Shown: positions 34,164-43,366, counted from the stretch's first letter. The stretch: 64,000 nucleotides of DNA from UBA6115 sp040776985 (GCA_040776985.1 JAXGZL010000002.1:930001-994000), one strand, 5' to 3'. The notes: generated from the letters alone by a model not told the origin. Program-made: numbers and translations.

Positions 34164-35615
34164 TTACCGGGGCCTGCCAACCAGGCGGCCCTTTGATATC
34201 GCATAGATGTCATCAATAACCATCTGGAAGGACACGCCGCGGTTCTCATGCACGCCCCGCGTGGCGATCTTGTCCTGATGGAATTTTTTCAGCTGCTCGG
34301 TCAGCGGCAGCATGCCGGTGCCCAGCAGGCGCACCGCCCCCTCGTTGTCCCGGGCGGGCATGATCTTGCCCGCGTTGTAGCGGCTGGGCGCAAAGGGCAC
34401 GTCAATGACCCCCGCCTCAAAGGCGCGGACGGTGCCCACGGCGATGTCCCCGTCCCCCAGCTCCAGGGTGCGGTCCAGGATGCAGCGGGTTTCCTCGTCA
34501 ATCACCGCTGTTTCCTCGGCCAGGGCGGTGTCATCCACCATCTTCTGGTCCGCCAGCATCATGATCATCTGCTTGGTGGCGCGCAGCCCCGCGGCATTGG
34601 CCTCCTTGGTGGGAACGCCCATGGCCTCGTGGGGGGATTTCACAATCACCTTGGTGGCCTTGGCCAGGGCCGCCACAGCGCTGCCCCAGCAGATCACGCC
34701 AAAGGCCTTGGCCTCGTCCTGGGGGAAGCCGCCCATCCACTGATGCAGCACCGTGGATACGGTAACCCCCTCATAGCCAAAGCGCGTAAGATATGCTTCC
34801 ACCTGGCGCCTTAAGGAATGCAGCGCCGCCACATCCTGTACCAGGTTGCCGCACTGGCCATAGCCCACGGTGATGTTTTTCACCCCCTGCTCCGCTGCCA
34901 GCAGCGCCTCAATCACCGCCACGGAGTTGGAGATGCAGGGGGGCACCAGGGTGCCGGTGAGGGGACCAAAGGGCTCCCGGTTGATGGAGATGCCCGCGTC
35001 CTCATACAGGCCGATCAGCCGGTCACAGTACTGCCAGTTGAGCAGGGTTTCCTGCAGGGTGGCGTTTTTGGCATAGGGGATGTTATAGGAGATGCCGCCG
35101 CCCTCAAAGCTGGTGAAGCCGCCCGCCAGGGTGATTTCACAAAGCAGCCTGGCATCCGGCGTCCCGTGGCGCACCTGCACGGGCGCGTTTAAGGCAGAGG
35201 TCACCATCCTGCAGCCAGCGACCCCGTGGTTGACAGCGGGGAAGCCATTGAGCATGGCCTTGCCGGTGGCCTTTGACTCCTCAATGCCCCGCTGCGCCTC
35301 CTGATAGCGGTTCAGGCGCGTGTAGGAGTCTATGGTGGTGGGCAGCAGGTCTGCCTCCCCCTCGGTCTCCAGGTGCTTGAGCAGGGTGATATGCTCATTG
35401 ATCAGCGGCACCCCTGCCCTTGGCTGCACCAGGGTCACCTGCTGGGCAAGGGCCTCATCCAGCTTGGTGACAAAGCGCTTCCCCCTGGGGATGGCCCGCT
35501 GATAGGCGATGCCCTCCTCCAGGTCCACCTCTGCCCCGGTGGGCCAGGCGGTGAGCACAGCCTCCCGCTCGGCCATGAATTTGTCCAGGCTCCATTTCTT
35601 GTTAACCAGCTGCAT
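34164..35615 (-). CDS. glmE: Glutamate mutase epsilon (catalytic) subunit
   Basis: 483 residues, the TIM-barrel subunit that with the B12-binding sigma subunit interconverts glutamate and 3-methylaspartate. Typical segments: VQPRAGVPLINEHITLLKHLE, GGGISYNIPYAKNATLQETL, TGTLVPPCISNSVAVIEALLAAEQGV and TVSTVLHQWMGGFPQDEAKAF. ATG 35615 is chosen because AAGGAAG precedes it and the family begins MQLVNKKW; it overlaps the glmL end by 14 bases. Confidence 0.94.
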   Translation of the reverse strand: MQLVNKKWSLDKFMAEREAVLTAWPTGAEVDLEEGIAYQRAIPRGKRFVTKLDEALAQQVTLVQPRAGVPLINEHITLLKHLETEGEADLLPTTIDSYTRLNRYQEAQRGIEESKATGKAMLNGFPAVNHGVAGCRMVTSALNAPVQVRHGTPDARLLCEITLAGGFTSFEGGGISYNIPYAKNATLQETLLNWQYCDRLIGLYEDAGISINREPFGPLTGTLVPPCISNSVAVIEALLAAEQGVKNITVGYGQCGNLVQDVAALHSLRRQVEAYLTRFGYEGVTVSTVLHQWMGGFPQDEAKAFGVICWGSAVAALAKATKVIVKSPHEAMGVPTKEANAAGLRATKQMIMMLADQKMVDDTALAEETAVIDEETRCILDRTLELGDGDIAVGTVRAFEAGVIDVPFAPSRYNAGKIMPARDNEGAVRLLGTGMLPLTEQLKKFHQDKIATRGVHENRGVSFQMVIDDIYAISKGRLVGRPR

Positions 35616-36999
35616 CTCTTTCTTCCTTTCCAAAAGCTCCCAGAAGGAGTTCTAAGGCAGTGTCCTCATCGTACTTGGCCAAAAGCCCCATCGCGGACAG
35701 AATATAGCCCCGGTCGCAGTAAACGGACGCTTTCCCGGGGATCAGCGCCATGGGGTCCTCGCATTGCAGGGCAAGGTTGATCATCTCAGGAAGGCGTTTT
35801 GCATAGATCAGCGCGCCGCCGGTTACCACCAGGCGCTCCACATCCCGCAGGTCCTTTCCGGTTTGCTGATACATGGGCCCCACCGGCGTGTAGACCAGCT
35901 CCAGGCTGCCGGCGTGGCGCAAAAGGGCCGTGCGGATGGCCAGCACCGCCAGGGCGAAGTCCGCCTGTTCCTCTGCTTCGTTCTGGGGCAGGGCAGAGGG
36001 GTTTTGCCTCCAGCCGGTGAGGATCCGATGAATCTCATCCTCAGAAAGCCCGGTCATCTGGCAGACCGTCTCCATGCCCACCGCTTCCACCACGCCAAAG
36101 GCGCTGAAACGCATGCCCACGTCCCCTTCCACGGTGCGCTTCACCCGGGGCTCCATCAGCCCCCGCAGCACCGTGTCCGGCGCCTTGGGAAAGCCATCGG
36201 CGATGGAGTAAATATCCGTTGTGGCGCCGCCCAGGTCCACCGCCACCAGATCCCCCAGGCCGGATTTTTTCCGGGTGCCCCGGGACAAAAGGGTCAGCCC
36301 ATCCAGCACGGCGGAGGGGGTGGGCATCAGGATGCCGTCAAGCAGCGCCTTGGTTTTGCTCAGCCCCTTGGCCATCACAATGCGCTCCAGAAACACCTGG
36401 CGGATCACCTGCTGCACCGGCTCTGTCACCAGGCGGTTCATCTCCGGCATCACGTTGGGCGCCCGGAACACCGGATGCTCGCTTGCTGCCAGGATGTCGG
36501 CACATTCCTCCTGGACCGCCCGGTTGCCTGCCAGCACCACCGGGAACCTGCCGGGAATCTGCGCCACCCGTCCGGCGTTGTGCAGGATGACCTCGCTGTT
36601 GCCCCCGTCCGTTCCCCCGGTCAACAGCAGGATGTCCGGCTTCAGCCGGCCGATTTCCTCCGCGTCCTCCCGGGTCAGTTGATAAGCGTAGGACTTGATC
36701 ACCTTGGCACCGGCGCCAAAAGCCGCCAGCTGGGCCGCCTTGGCGGTCAGCCCCGGCACCAGGCCTGAGGCCACCATGTTAAGCCCCCCCGCAGCGGAGG
36801 AGCAGGCCAGCCGCGCCTCAAAGCTTAAGGGGCCGGTCTTTTCCTCCAGCGCCAAAAGCCCCGCGTCCAGCCCCAGGGACAGGTCGCTGTCCGCGGTGGT
36901 CCGGGTCTGCGCGTGGGCAAGCACCCGTTGATGGTCCAGGTCCACCGCGGTGAGCTTGGTGTAGGTGGACCCGAAGTCAACCAGCAGAACTGGGCGCAT
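35602..36999 (-). CDS. glmL: Glutamate mutase reactivase/assembly factor GlmL
   Basis: 465 residues, an ASKHA-fold ATPase. Phosphate loops are VLLVDFGSTYTKLTAVD and VAVDLGGATTDIYSIADG. The family swaps inactivated cobamide out of glutamate mutase at the cost of ATP. It lies between the sigma and epsilon subunit genes, with ATGA overlap to glmS, the classic clostridial order S-L-E. Confidence 0.92.
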   Translation of the reverse strand: MRPVLLVDFGSTYTKLTAVDLDHQRVLAHAQTRTTADSDLSLGLDAGLLALEEKTGPLSFEARLACSSAAGGLNMVASGLVPGLTAKAAQLAAFGAGAKVIKSYAYQLTREDAEEIGRLKPDILLLTGGTDGGNSEVILHNAGRVAQIPGRFPVVLAGNRAVQEECADILAASEHPVFRAPNVMPEMNRLVTEPVQQVIRQVFLERIVMAKGLSKTKALLDGILMPTPSAVLDGLTLLSRGTRKKSGLGDLVAVDLGGATTDIYSIADGFPKAPDTVLRGLMEPRVKRTVEGDVGMRFSAFGVVEAVGMETVCQMTGLSEDEIHRILTGWRQNPSALPQNEAEEQADFALAVLAIRTALLRHAGSLELVYTPVGPMYQQTGKDLRDVERLVVTGGALIYAKRLPEMINLALQCEDPMALIPGKASVYCDRGYILSAMGLLAKYDEDTALELLLGAFGKEERDAAG

Positions 37000-37412
37000 C
37001 AGACCACTCCCAGGTCTTCTTTCAGGGCTTGAATGCTGGTTTCAGGCGAGGTGCCCGGGCCAAAGACCCGGTCAAAGCCCATCTTCTTGAAGCGGGCTTC
37101 CACCTCCGGGAAGGGCTGCTTGCCCACCACGATGTTGCCCCCCACATAGAGCAGAATGCCCTTGAGGCCTGCCTCATCGCACTTGTCCCTCAGGCCCTGG
37201 CAGTCCAGCTCCCCGTGGCCGTACAACGAAGAAACGACGATCGCTTCAGCTGCTGATTCGATCGCCGCTTCGATAAACTCCTCCTGCGACACCATGACCC
37301 CCAGGTTCACCACATTGAACCCGGCCTCGGTAAAGGCGTAATTGAGGATTTGGTTGCCCACCGCATGCACATCTGCCCCAATCACGCCCAGGATGATGGT
37401 TTTACGTTCCAT
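36999..37412 (-). CDS. glmS: Glutamate mutase sigma (B12-binding) subunit
   Basis: 137 residues, the normal length. The cobalamin motif D-x-H-x-x-G is present as GADVHAVGNQIL, and the later GGNIVVGK and DRVFGPGT loops also contact the cofactor. ATG 37412 follows GGAGGT by 7 bases. First gene of a five-gene operon driven by a consensus promoter at 37441-37469. No cobalamin riboswitch is seen in the short leader. Confidence 0.95.
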   Translation of the reverse strand: MERKTIILGVIGADVHAVGNQILNYAFTEAGFNVVNLGVMVSQEEFIEAAIESAAEAIVVSSLYGHGELDCQGLRDKCDEAGLKGILLYVGGNIVVGKQPFPEVEARFKKMGFDRVFGPGTSPETSIQALKEDLGVV

Positions 37413-37440
37413 ATGTTGACCTCCGTCATCTTTCATGGAC

Positions 37441-37469
37441 AGCATAATGCCCTCTGCCTCACTTGTCAA
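37441..37469 (-). promoter_or_regulatory. Promoter of the glutamate mutase operon
   Basis: Minus strand: perfect TTGACA (37464-37469), 17-base spacer, TATGCT (37441-37446), 28 bases before the glmS start. The leader is therefore only about 20 bases long. Confidence 0.8.
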
Positions 37470-37477
37470 CCGGGTTC

Positions 37478-37507
37478 TTGTCTTTTCCGGCCTTTCTGCC
37501 CTATAAT
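37478..37507 (+). promoter_or_regulatory. Promoter of the glycosyltransferase-mnmG operon
   Basis: TTGTCT (37478-37483), 18-base spacer, perfect TATAAT (37502-37507). It is back to back with the glutamate mutase promoter, the two -35 boxes being 8 bases apart. Confidence 0.75.
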
Positions 37508-37538
37508 GAAGATAGAATTTTTTGGAAGGGAGGCCGCC

Positions 37539-38744
37539 ATGCGCATTGCCCAGGTGACAGACACCTTTTTGCCGGTGGTGGACGGCGTTGGCCGCGTGGT
37601 GGTGGCCTATGCTGAGACCCTGGCCAAAATGGGCCACGAGGTAACCGTCTCCGCCCCCATGTACAACACCGGGCACCGGGGGGGCCTCCCCTATGAACTG
37701 GTGGACTACACCGGCTTCAAGGTGCCCACCGCCCCTCATTACAGGACGGGTTCCCCCATCCTTGACGAGCATTACCGCAAGCGCATGGCGATGCTGGACT
37801 TTGACATCGTCCATTCCCACAGCCCCTTTGTGGCGGGCAGCGAGGCCCAGCGCCTCTCCCGCAAGCTGGGCATCCCCATGGTGGCCACCTTCCATTCCAA
37901 GTTCTATGATGACTTTTACAAGGTCACCAAAAGCAAGACCATGGCCAATGTGGTGGTGGCCAACATCGTGCGCTATTTTGAGCGCTGCGACGAGGTCTGG
38001 GCCGTGTCTGAAAAAAGCGGCGAAGTCCTGCGGGAATATGGCTATGAAGGTCCCATGCGGGTGATGACCAACGGCACCACCCTGCGCCCCATCAGGCCCC
38101 GGGCCGCCGTTCTGGCGCGCCAGCGCTGGAAGCTGGGGCAGCTGCCTGTGCTCTTGTTCGTGGGCCAGATGGACTGGAAGAAGAATATCCTGCGCATTCT
38201 GGAATCAGCCGCGATGCTGAAGCAGTCCACCCCCGATTTTCGCCTGGTGCTGGCCGGTCAGGGGGGCGACCTGGAGGCCATCTGGGACAAGGCAGAGGAG
38301 CTGCAGCTCACAGAGCAGGTGGTGATCACCGGGCACATCGCCACCACGGATGAGCTGGACGGCCTCTATCAGGCGGCCACCCTGTTTGTCTTCCCGTCAT
38401 TGTATGACACCTTCTCCCTGGTGGTCAGGGAGGCGGCGGCCATGGGCACCCCCTCGGTGGTGGTCAGGGGCAGTTGCGCCGGGGAAAGCATCCAGGACGG
38501 CATCAACGGCTTCTTCTGTGAGGACGATCCGGAGGACTTGCACCGGGTGATCGCCCGCGTGATCCAGCAGCCGGAGCTGTCCCGGCAGGTGGGGCAAAAG
38601 GCCCTGGAAACGCTGCCCGTCACCTGGGAATCGGTGATGGAGCAGGTGGTGGACCGCTATCAGGCGCTGATCCTGGACCACCGGCCCGTCAAACGCATAT
38701 CATCGGCCAAGCGCCGTCAGGAAAGCAGAAAACGCAAAAAATGA
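37539..38744 (+). CDS. Glycosyltransferase family 4 (GT-B)
   Basis: 401 residues. The N-terminal acceptor domain starts RIAQVTDTFLPVVDGVGRVV, and the donor domain has LFVGQMDWKKNILRILES and the EX7E-like region FVFPSLYDTFSLVVREAAAMG. It resembles glucosyl-diacylglycerol synthases and mannosyltransferases (HSHSPFVAGSEAQRLS), so glycolipid synthesis is likely. Start at 37539 follows AAGGGAGG; an upstream ATG at the -10 region is not credible. Its TGA overlaps the mnmG ATG. Confidence 0.88.
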   Translation: MRIAQVTDTFLPVVDGVGRVVVAYAETLAKMGHEVTVSAPMYNTGHRGGLPYELVDYTGFKVPTAPHYRTGSPILDEHYRKRMAMLDFDIVHSHSPFVAGSEAQRLSRKLGIPMVATFHSKFYDDFYKVTKSKTMANVVVANIVRYFERCDEVWAVSEKSGEVLREYGYEGPMRVMTNGTTLRPIRPRAAVLARQRWKLGQLPVLLFVGQMDWKKNILRILESAAMLKQSTPDFRLVLAGQGGDLEAIWDKAEELQLTEQVVITGHIATTDELDGLYQAATLFVFPSLYDTFSLVVREAAAMGTPSVVVRGSCAGESIQDGINGFFCEDDPEDLHRVIARVIQQPELSRQVGQKALETLPVTWESVMEQVVDRYQALILDHRPVKRISSAKRRQESRKRKK

Positions 38745-40531
38745 GTGAACATACACACTACGATCTGGTGGTGATCGGCGCCGGGCATGCCGGCTGCGAA
38801 GCCGCCCTGGCCGCTGCCCGCCTGGGGCAGCAGACCCTGCTAATGACCCTCAACATGGAGGGCGTTGCCCTGATGCCCTGCAACCCCTCCATCGGCGGCA
38901 CCGGCAAAAGCCAGCTGGTGCGCGAGGTGGACGCCCTGGGGGGCGAGATGGCCCTGGCCATTGATGACGCCACCCTGCAGAGCCGGACGCTGAACACCGG
39001 CAAAGGGCCGGCTGTCCACTCCCTCCGGGTGCAGGCGGACAAAAGGCACTACCAGCAGCGCATGATGAAGGCCCTGTTTGCCCAGGACCGTCTCACCATC
39101 CGTCAGGGGGAAGTGACCGACATCCTGACCCATCACGGCGCTGTCAGCGGGGTCAAAACCCTGACCGGCGACCTGATCCTCTGCCGGGCGGTGATTGTCG
39201 CCACCGGGGTTTATCTGAAGAGCAGCATCATCATCGGCGAAGCCCGGTGGGAAGGCGGCCCCCAGGGGCTGATGGCGGCCACGGGGCTGTCCCAGGCGCT
39301 GCTTGGCCTGGGGTTTACGCTGCGCCGGTTCAAGACCGGCACCCCCGCCAGGCTGGATGTGCGCAGCATCGATTTTTCCAGGATGGAGCCCCAGCCCGGG
39401 GATGACCCGGTATCCGCCTTTTCCTTCATGACGGACAAGGCTCCCCAAAACCTCAGGAACTGCTACCTCACCTGGACCAACCCCACCACCCACGCCATCA
39501 TCGAGGAGAACCTGCACCGCTCCCCCATGTTCTCCGGCGCCATCAAGGGCACCGGGGCCCGGTATTGCCCCTCCATCGAGGACAAGATTCACCGCTTCCG
39601 GGACAAGGACCGTCACCAGGTCTTCCTGGAGCCGGAAGGCCTGGACAGCCCGGAATGGTATGCCCAGGGCCTGTCCTCCAGCCTGCCGGAGGATGTGCAG
39701 CTGCGGGTCTACCGCAGCGTGGCGGGGCTGGAGCAGGTGCAGCTGACCCGGCTGGCCTATGCCATTGAATATGACTGCATAGACCCCACCCAGCTCTCCC
39801 CCACCCTGGCGGCAGGGCATATCCGGGGGTTGTACTTTGCGGGGCAGATCAACGGCAGCTCCGGCTATGAGGAGGCCGCCGCCATGGGGCTTTTGGCAGG
39901 CATCAACGCCAGCCAATTCCTGCAGGACAAGGACCCCCTCATCATCACCCGCAGCCAGGGCTATATCGGGGTGTTGACCGATGACCTGAGCAGCAAGGGC
40001 ACGGACGAGCCCTACCGCATGATGACCGGCCGGGCGGAGTTCCGGCTGTCCCTGAGGCAGGACAACGCGGACCTGCGCCTGACAGCCATCGGGCACAAAA
40101 TCGGCCTGGCTTCTGACGCGCGCCTTCGCAGAATGGAACAAAAGGCAAAGGACAGCCAGTTCCTGGTGGAAAAGGCGCGGGAGCAAAACCTGATCGGCCC
40201 TCTTAAACGCAACGAAACCACCCTCCATGATTCCGGCCTCGCAGAGGGTATCAGCGAGGACGCTGTCAGGCAGGCGGAAATCCTGATCCGCTATGACGGC
40301 TATCTGCAAAAGGAGCTGGCCCAGGTGAAGCAGTTCCAGGCCATGGAAAACCACCGGCTGCCAGCGGACATCCCCTATGCGGAGATCAAGACCCTGAGGA
40401 TCGAAGCCCGCCAGAAACTCAGCAAACACAGGCCCCTTTCCCTGGGCCAGGCGGCCCGCATCCCCGGGGTGTCCCCGGCGGATGTGGCGGTGTTAAGCGT
40501 GTGGCTGAAGCGGCACTCAGCGGATCTCTGA
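38741..40531 (+). CDS. mnmG: tRNA uridine-5-carboxymethylaminomethyl modification enzyme MnmG
   Basis: 596 residues (E. coli about 629). FAD-binding motif VIGAGHAGCEAALAAARLG; conserved PCNPSIGGTGKSQLVREVDALGG; RFKTGTPARLD; and the C-terminal helical tRNA-binding domain. With MnmE it modifies the wobble uridine of tRNAs. mnmE is not adjacent. The gene overlaps the convergent aminotransferase gene by 15 bases at its 3' end. Confidence 0.96.
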   Translation: MSEHTHYDLVVIGAGHAGCEAALAAARLGQQTLLMTLNMEGVALMPCNPSIGGTGKSQLVREVDALGGEMALAIDDATLQSRTLNTGKGPAVHSLRVQADKRHYQQRMMKALFAQDRLTIRQGEVTDILTHHGAVSGVKTLTGDLILCRAVIVATGVYLKSSIIIGEARWEGGPQGLMAATGLSQALLGLGFTLRRFKTGTPARLDVRSIDFSRMEPQPGDDPVSAFSFMTDKAPQNLRNCYLTWTNPTTHAIIEENLHRSPMFSGAIKGTGARYCPSIEDKIHRFRDKDRHQVFLEPEGLDSPEWYAQGLSSSLPEDVQLRVYRSVAGLEQVQLTRLAYAIEYDCIDPTQLSPTLAAGHIRGLYFAGQINGSSGYEEAAAMGLLAGINASQFLQDKDPLIITRSQGYIGVLTDDLSSKGTDEPYRMMTGRAEFRLSLRQDNADLRLTAIGHKIGLASDARLRRMEQKAKDSQFLVEKAREQNLIGPLKRNETTLHDSGLAEGISEDAVRQAEILIRYDGYLQKELAQVKQFQAMENHRLPADIPYAEIKTLRIEARQKLSKHRPLSLGQAARIPGVSPADVAVLSVWLKRHSADL

Positions 40532-41713
40532 CACAAAGACCGCCAGGCGGCGCAGCGCCTCCACGATTTTTTTCTCATTGGTGGCATAGGACAGGCGGCA
40601 GCTGCCCGGGGCAAAGAAAGGCCCGCCCGGCACAATGGACACGCCCTGGGACGCCAGCAGCAATTCCGCAAAGACGCCGTCGTCCGTAATCTCCCGCCCC
40701 TGATAATGCTTCCCAAGCAGATTCTCCAGATCAATCAGCACATAAAAGGCACCCGGCGGGGTGAAAAAGCTGATTTGGGGAATCTTTTTCAGCTCCTCCA
40801 GCATGGTTTTGCGCCGCCGGGTGAAGGCAGCCACGATGTCATCGGTGACATGGCTGTCCTCCATCGCCGCCAGGCCCGCGTACTGGGCAAGGGAGTTGGG
40901 GTTGCCCGCCGCGTGGCTCTGATAGGCGTCCATGGCGTCTATCAATTCCTTTGGCCCTGCCGCATAGCCCAGGCGCCAGCCGGTCATGGCAAAGGCCTTG
41001 CTGAAGCCGGACACCACCACCGTGCGCTCCCGTGCGTCCTCGTTCAGGCTGGCGACGGACAGATGCTCCGCCCCGTCATAGACAAAGACCTTATAGATCT
41101 CATCGCTGATGATCACCAGGTCATGCTCCCTGGCGAACCCGGCAATCGCTGTCAGCTGCTCCCGGTTGTACACAGCGCCGGTGGGGTTGTTGGGCGAGCT
41201 GTACAGGATGGCCCGGGTTTTGTCCGTCAGCCTGGCGGACAAATCCGAAAGATCCGGCACATAGCCTGACTCCCGCCGGGTTGGAACCGGCACCGGCACC
41301 CCGTCCGCCATGCGGACCAGCTCCGGATAGCTCAGCCAGCAGGGCGTGGGCATCAGCACCTCATCCCCCGGGTTTAAGACCGCGGTCAGGCAGCCCAAAA
41401 GGGCCTGCTTGGCGCCGCTTGACACCAGGATCTGCCGCGCGCTGAAATCAAGATCCAGCCGGCGGTTCATGCTGTCCGCAATCGCCTGACGCAGGGGCAT
41501 AATGCCGGCGGTAGCGGTGTACTTGGTCTTCCCTTCACGCAGCGCTTTGATGGCGGCGCTTTTGATCCTTTCCGGCGTGTCCATGTCCGGTTCCCCGGCC
41601 GCCATGCTGATCACATCCCGGCCCCTGGCCTTCAGCTCTGCCACCAGGGCGTTGAGTTTCAAGGTCGCCGATGGGCTGATTTTCCTGCATTTTTCAGAAA
41701 TCCTGATCCCCAT
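40517..41713 (-). CDS. Pyridoxal-phosphate aminotransferase (aspartate aminotransferase family)
   Basis: 398 residues, fold type I class I/II. PLP lysine in VVVSGFSKAFAMTGWRLGY; substrate and PLP contacts in SSGAKQALLGCL, SSPNNPTGAVYNREQL and ISDEIYKVFVYDG; the C-terminal Arg in GSCRLSYA. Aspartate is the likely substrate but aromatic or other donors are possible. ATG 41713 follows GGGGGAAAG. It is 20 bases after the SCIFF maturase gene and may be co-transcribed with it. Confidence 0.9.
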   Translation of the reverse strand: MGIRISEKCRKISPSATLKLNALVAELKARGRDVISMAAGEPDMDTPERIKSAAIKALREGKTKYTATAGIMPLRQAIADSMNRRLDLDFSARQILVSSGAKQALLGCLTAVLNPGDEVLMPTPCWLSYPELVRMADGVPVPVPTRRESGYVPDLSDLSARLTDKTRAILYSSPNNPTGAVYNREQLTAIAGFAREHDLVIISDEIYKVFVYDGAEHLSVASLNEDARERTVVVSGFSKAFAMTGWRLGYAAGPKELIDAMDAYQSHAAGNPNSLAQYAGLAAMEDSHVTDDIVAAFTRRRKTMLEELKKIPQISFFTPPGAFYVLIDLENLLGKHYQGREITDDGVFAELLLASQGVSIVPGGPFFAPGSCRLSYATNEKKIVEALRRLAVFVSEIR

Positions 41714-41733
41714 ATTTCTTTCCCCCGTTCCGG

Positions 41734-43128
41734 TCATTTCCCGGCTTGCGTCTCCCGCCATTCATCCAGCGCTGCCTGCAGCATGATGGCGCGTTCCATG
41801 CGTTTCTTGAACAGTTCGCAGCCAAAGGCATACACCCCCTCAATGCTGCCCGTGGCATGGCAGGCATTGGCGGCGCAGCCCCCGGCGCAGTACAGCTTGG
41901 CCCAGCAGTCCCGGCAGGCCTCATGCTGGTAAAGGTTGTTCTGCTGGAAGGCGGCCTGCAGCTGATGCGCCGTAATGCCCTCCTCCAGGCTGCCCAGGCG
42001 GAAGGCCCCGTCCCCCACAAACTGATGGCAGGGGTACAGGTCCCCGGAAGGGGTCACCGCCAGGTATTCCGTGCCGGAGCCGCAGCCGGACAGGCGCTTG
42101 TACACGCAGGGCCCGTGCTCCAGGTCAATCATGTAGTGATAGAACTGGAAGCCCTTCCCCGCCTTCTCCCGGGCCAGCATTTCCCTGGCCAGCTCCTCAT
42201 ACTGATGGATGATCATCGGCAGATCCTCCTCCCGGAGGGCCTCCGGGCTGTCCGGGCTGGTCACCACCGGCTCCATGGACAGCTTGTCAAAGCCCAGGTC
42301 CGCCATGTGCAGGATATCTTTCAAAAAATCAGTGTTGCGCCGGGTATAGGTGCCCCGGATGTAATACTCCCGGTCACCCCGCTGTTTCACAAAGCGCTGG
42401 AAGCGGGGCACCACGGTGTCATAGCTGCCCTCGCCCCGGTGGTCCTTGCGGTAGAAATCATGCACTTCCCTGCGGCCATCCAGGCTCAGCACCACATTGT
42501 GCATCTCCCGGTTGCAAAAATCCGTCACCTCGTCATCCAGCAGCACCCCGTTGGTGGTGAGGGTGAAGCGGAACAGCTTCCCGCTTTCCTTCTCCAGGCT
42601 GCGGCCATAGGCCACCAGCGCCTTCACCACCTCCCAGTTCAACAGCGGCTCCCCGCCAAAGAAGTCCACCTCCAGGTGCCTTCTGTTGCCGGAGCGCGCC
42701 ACCAGAAAGTCCAGCGCCTTTTTGCCCACTTCAAGAGGCATCAGGGCGGCCTCCCCCTGGTAGTGTCCCTGGCCGGCAAAGCAGTAGCTGCAGGTCAGGT
42801 TGCAGGCATGGGCCACATGCAGGCACATGGCCTTCACCAGGCCCGGGTCCTGTTTCAGGTACCCGGCGCTGGCCTCAAACACATCCTCTGTATAAAGCTG
42901 TCCGCTTTCTTTAAGCATGTCCAGGCTGTCCAGCAGTGTCTGAACGCTGGCTTCCGTCACCTCTGGGTCATCCGGAAAGGCGGCCAGCAGCTGCCGGGTC
43001 ACCTCAGCCCGGGATTGATTCTCATACAGGCGGATGGCCAAAAGGGACACCGGGTCACAGACATGCACAGCCCCGCTATACACATCCAGCGCGATATGAT
43101 AACCGTTCAGGGAATAGGTATGTACCAT
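41734..43128 (-). CDS. Radical SAM/SPASM maturase of the SCIFF ranthipeptide
   Basis: 464 residues. An N-terminal RiPP-recognition-like region (1-90) leads to the radical SAM cluster in HACNLTCSYCFAG (Cx3Cx2C). The C-terminal SPASM domain has cysteines in SGCGSGTEYLAV, LYPCHQFVG, CRDCWAKLYCAGGCAANAC and YAFGCELFKK. Such enzymes install sulfur-to-carbon thioether links in the Cys-rich SCIFF peptide encoded just upstream at 43187-43333. GGAGAG lies right before the ATG, and a hairpin terminator sits between the two genes. Confidence 0.95.
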   Translation of the reverse strand: MVHTYSLNGYHIALDVYSGAVHVCDPVSLLAIRLYENQSRAEVTRQLLAAFPDDPEVTEASVQTLLDSLDMLKESGQLYTEDVFEASAGYLKQDPGLVKAMCLHVAHACNLTCSYCFAGQGHYQGEAALMPLEVGKKALDFLVARSGNRRHLEVDFFGGEPLLNWEVVKALVAYGRSLEKESGKLFRFTLTTNGVLLDDEVTDFCNREMHNVVLSLDGRREVHDFYRKDHRGEGSYDTVVPRFQRFVKQRGDREYYIRGTYTRRNTDFLKDILHMADLGFDKLSMEPVVTSPDSPEALREEDLPMIIHQYEELAREMLAREKAGKGFQFYHYMIDLEHGPCVYKRLSGCGSGTEYLAVTPSGDLYPCHQFVGDGAFRLGSLEEGITAHQLQAAFQQNNLYQHEACRDCWAKLYCAGGCAANACHATGSIEGVYAFGCELFKKRMERAIMLQAALDEWRETQAGK

Positions 43129-43137
43129 GCTCTCTCC

Positions 43138-43161
43138 AAAAAAGCCGCCTCATGGGCGGCT
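43138..43161 (-). terminator. Intra-operon terminator between SCIFF peptide and maturase
   Basis: Minus strand: AGCCGCC, loop, GGCGGCT (43143-43161), then TTTTTT (43138-43143), ending 10 bases before the maturase ATG. Partial read-through would give much more peptide messenger than enzyme messenger. Confidence 0.8.
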
Positions 43162-43186
43162 ATGCGGTCAAACCCCTGCTGTTCTG

Positions 43187-43333
43187 TCAGGCCTGTTCCT
43201 TGTTCTCGCAGGGCTGGTTGGCCACGCCACAGGAGGTCTTGCAGGCAGACTGGCAGGAGGTCTGGCATTCGCCGCAGCCGCCGTCCCGGAGGCTCTCTTG
43301 CAGGTTGCGGGTTTTAAGCGTTTTGATCTTCAT
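43187..43333 (-). CDS. SCIFF ranthipeptide precursor (six cysteines)
   Basis: A 48-residue peptide. The start is MKIKTLKTRNLQESLRDGG, and the core has cysteines at 20, 23, 27, 31, 35 and 42 with the spacing of GCGECQTSCQSACKTSC, then GVANQPCENKEQA. This matches the SCIFF family, found across Clostridia, whose function in nature is still poorly known (quorum-sensing-like roles have been proposed). GAGGGG lies 7 bases before the ATG. A consensus promoter is upstream and a terminator downstream. Confidence 0.96.
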   Translation of the reverse strand: MKIKTLKTRNLQESLRDGGCGECQTSCQSACKTSCGVANQPCENKEQA

Positions 43334-43366
43334 CGTGATCCCCTCTTTTCTGTCTTCTTGTGGGTC

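Noticed and set aside
37413..37440. A cobalamin riboswitch before the glutamate mutase operon
   Set aside because: The mapped promoter leaves a leader of only about 20 bases, too short for any riboswitch.
38840..40429. A 529-codon open frame antisense to mnmG
   Set aside because: It mirrors a real, well-conserved gene; long antisense frames are expected with this strong GC third-position bias. The translation is Gly/Gln/Val/His-rich with no motif.
41746..43317. A 523-codon open frame antisense to the SCIFF maturase and peptide
   Set aside because: The opposite strand carries clear radical SAM and SPASM motifs and the six-cysteine peptide; this frame has none.
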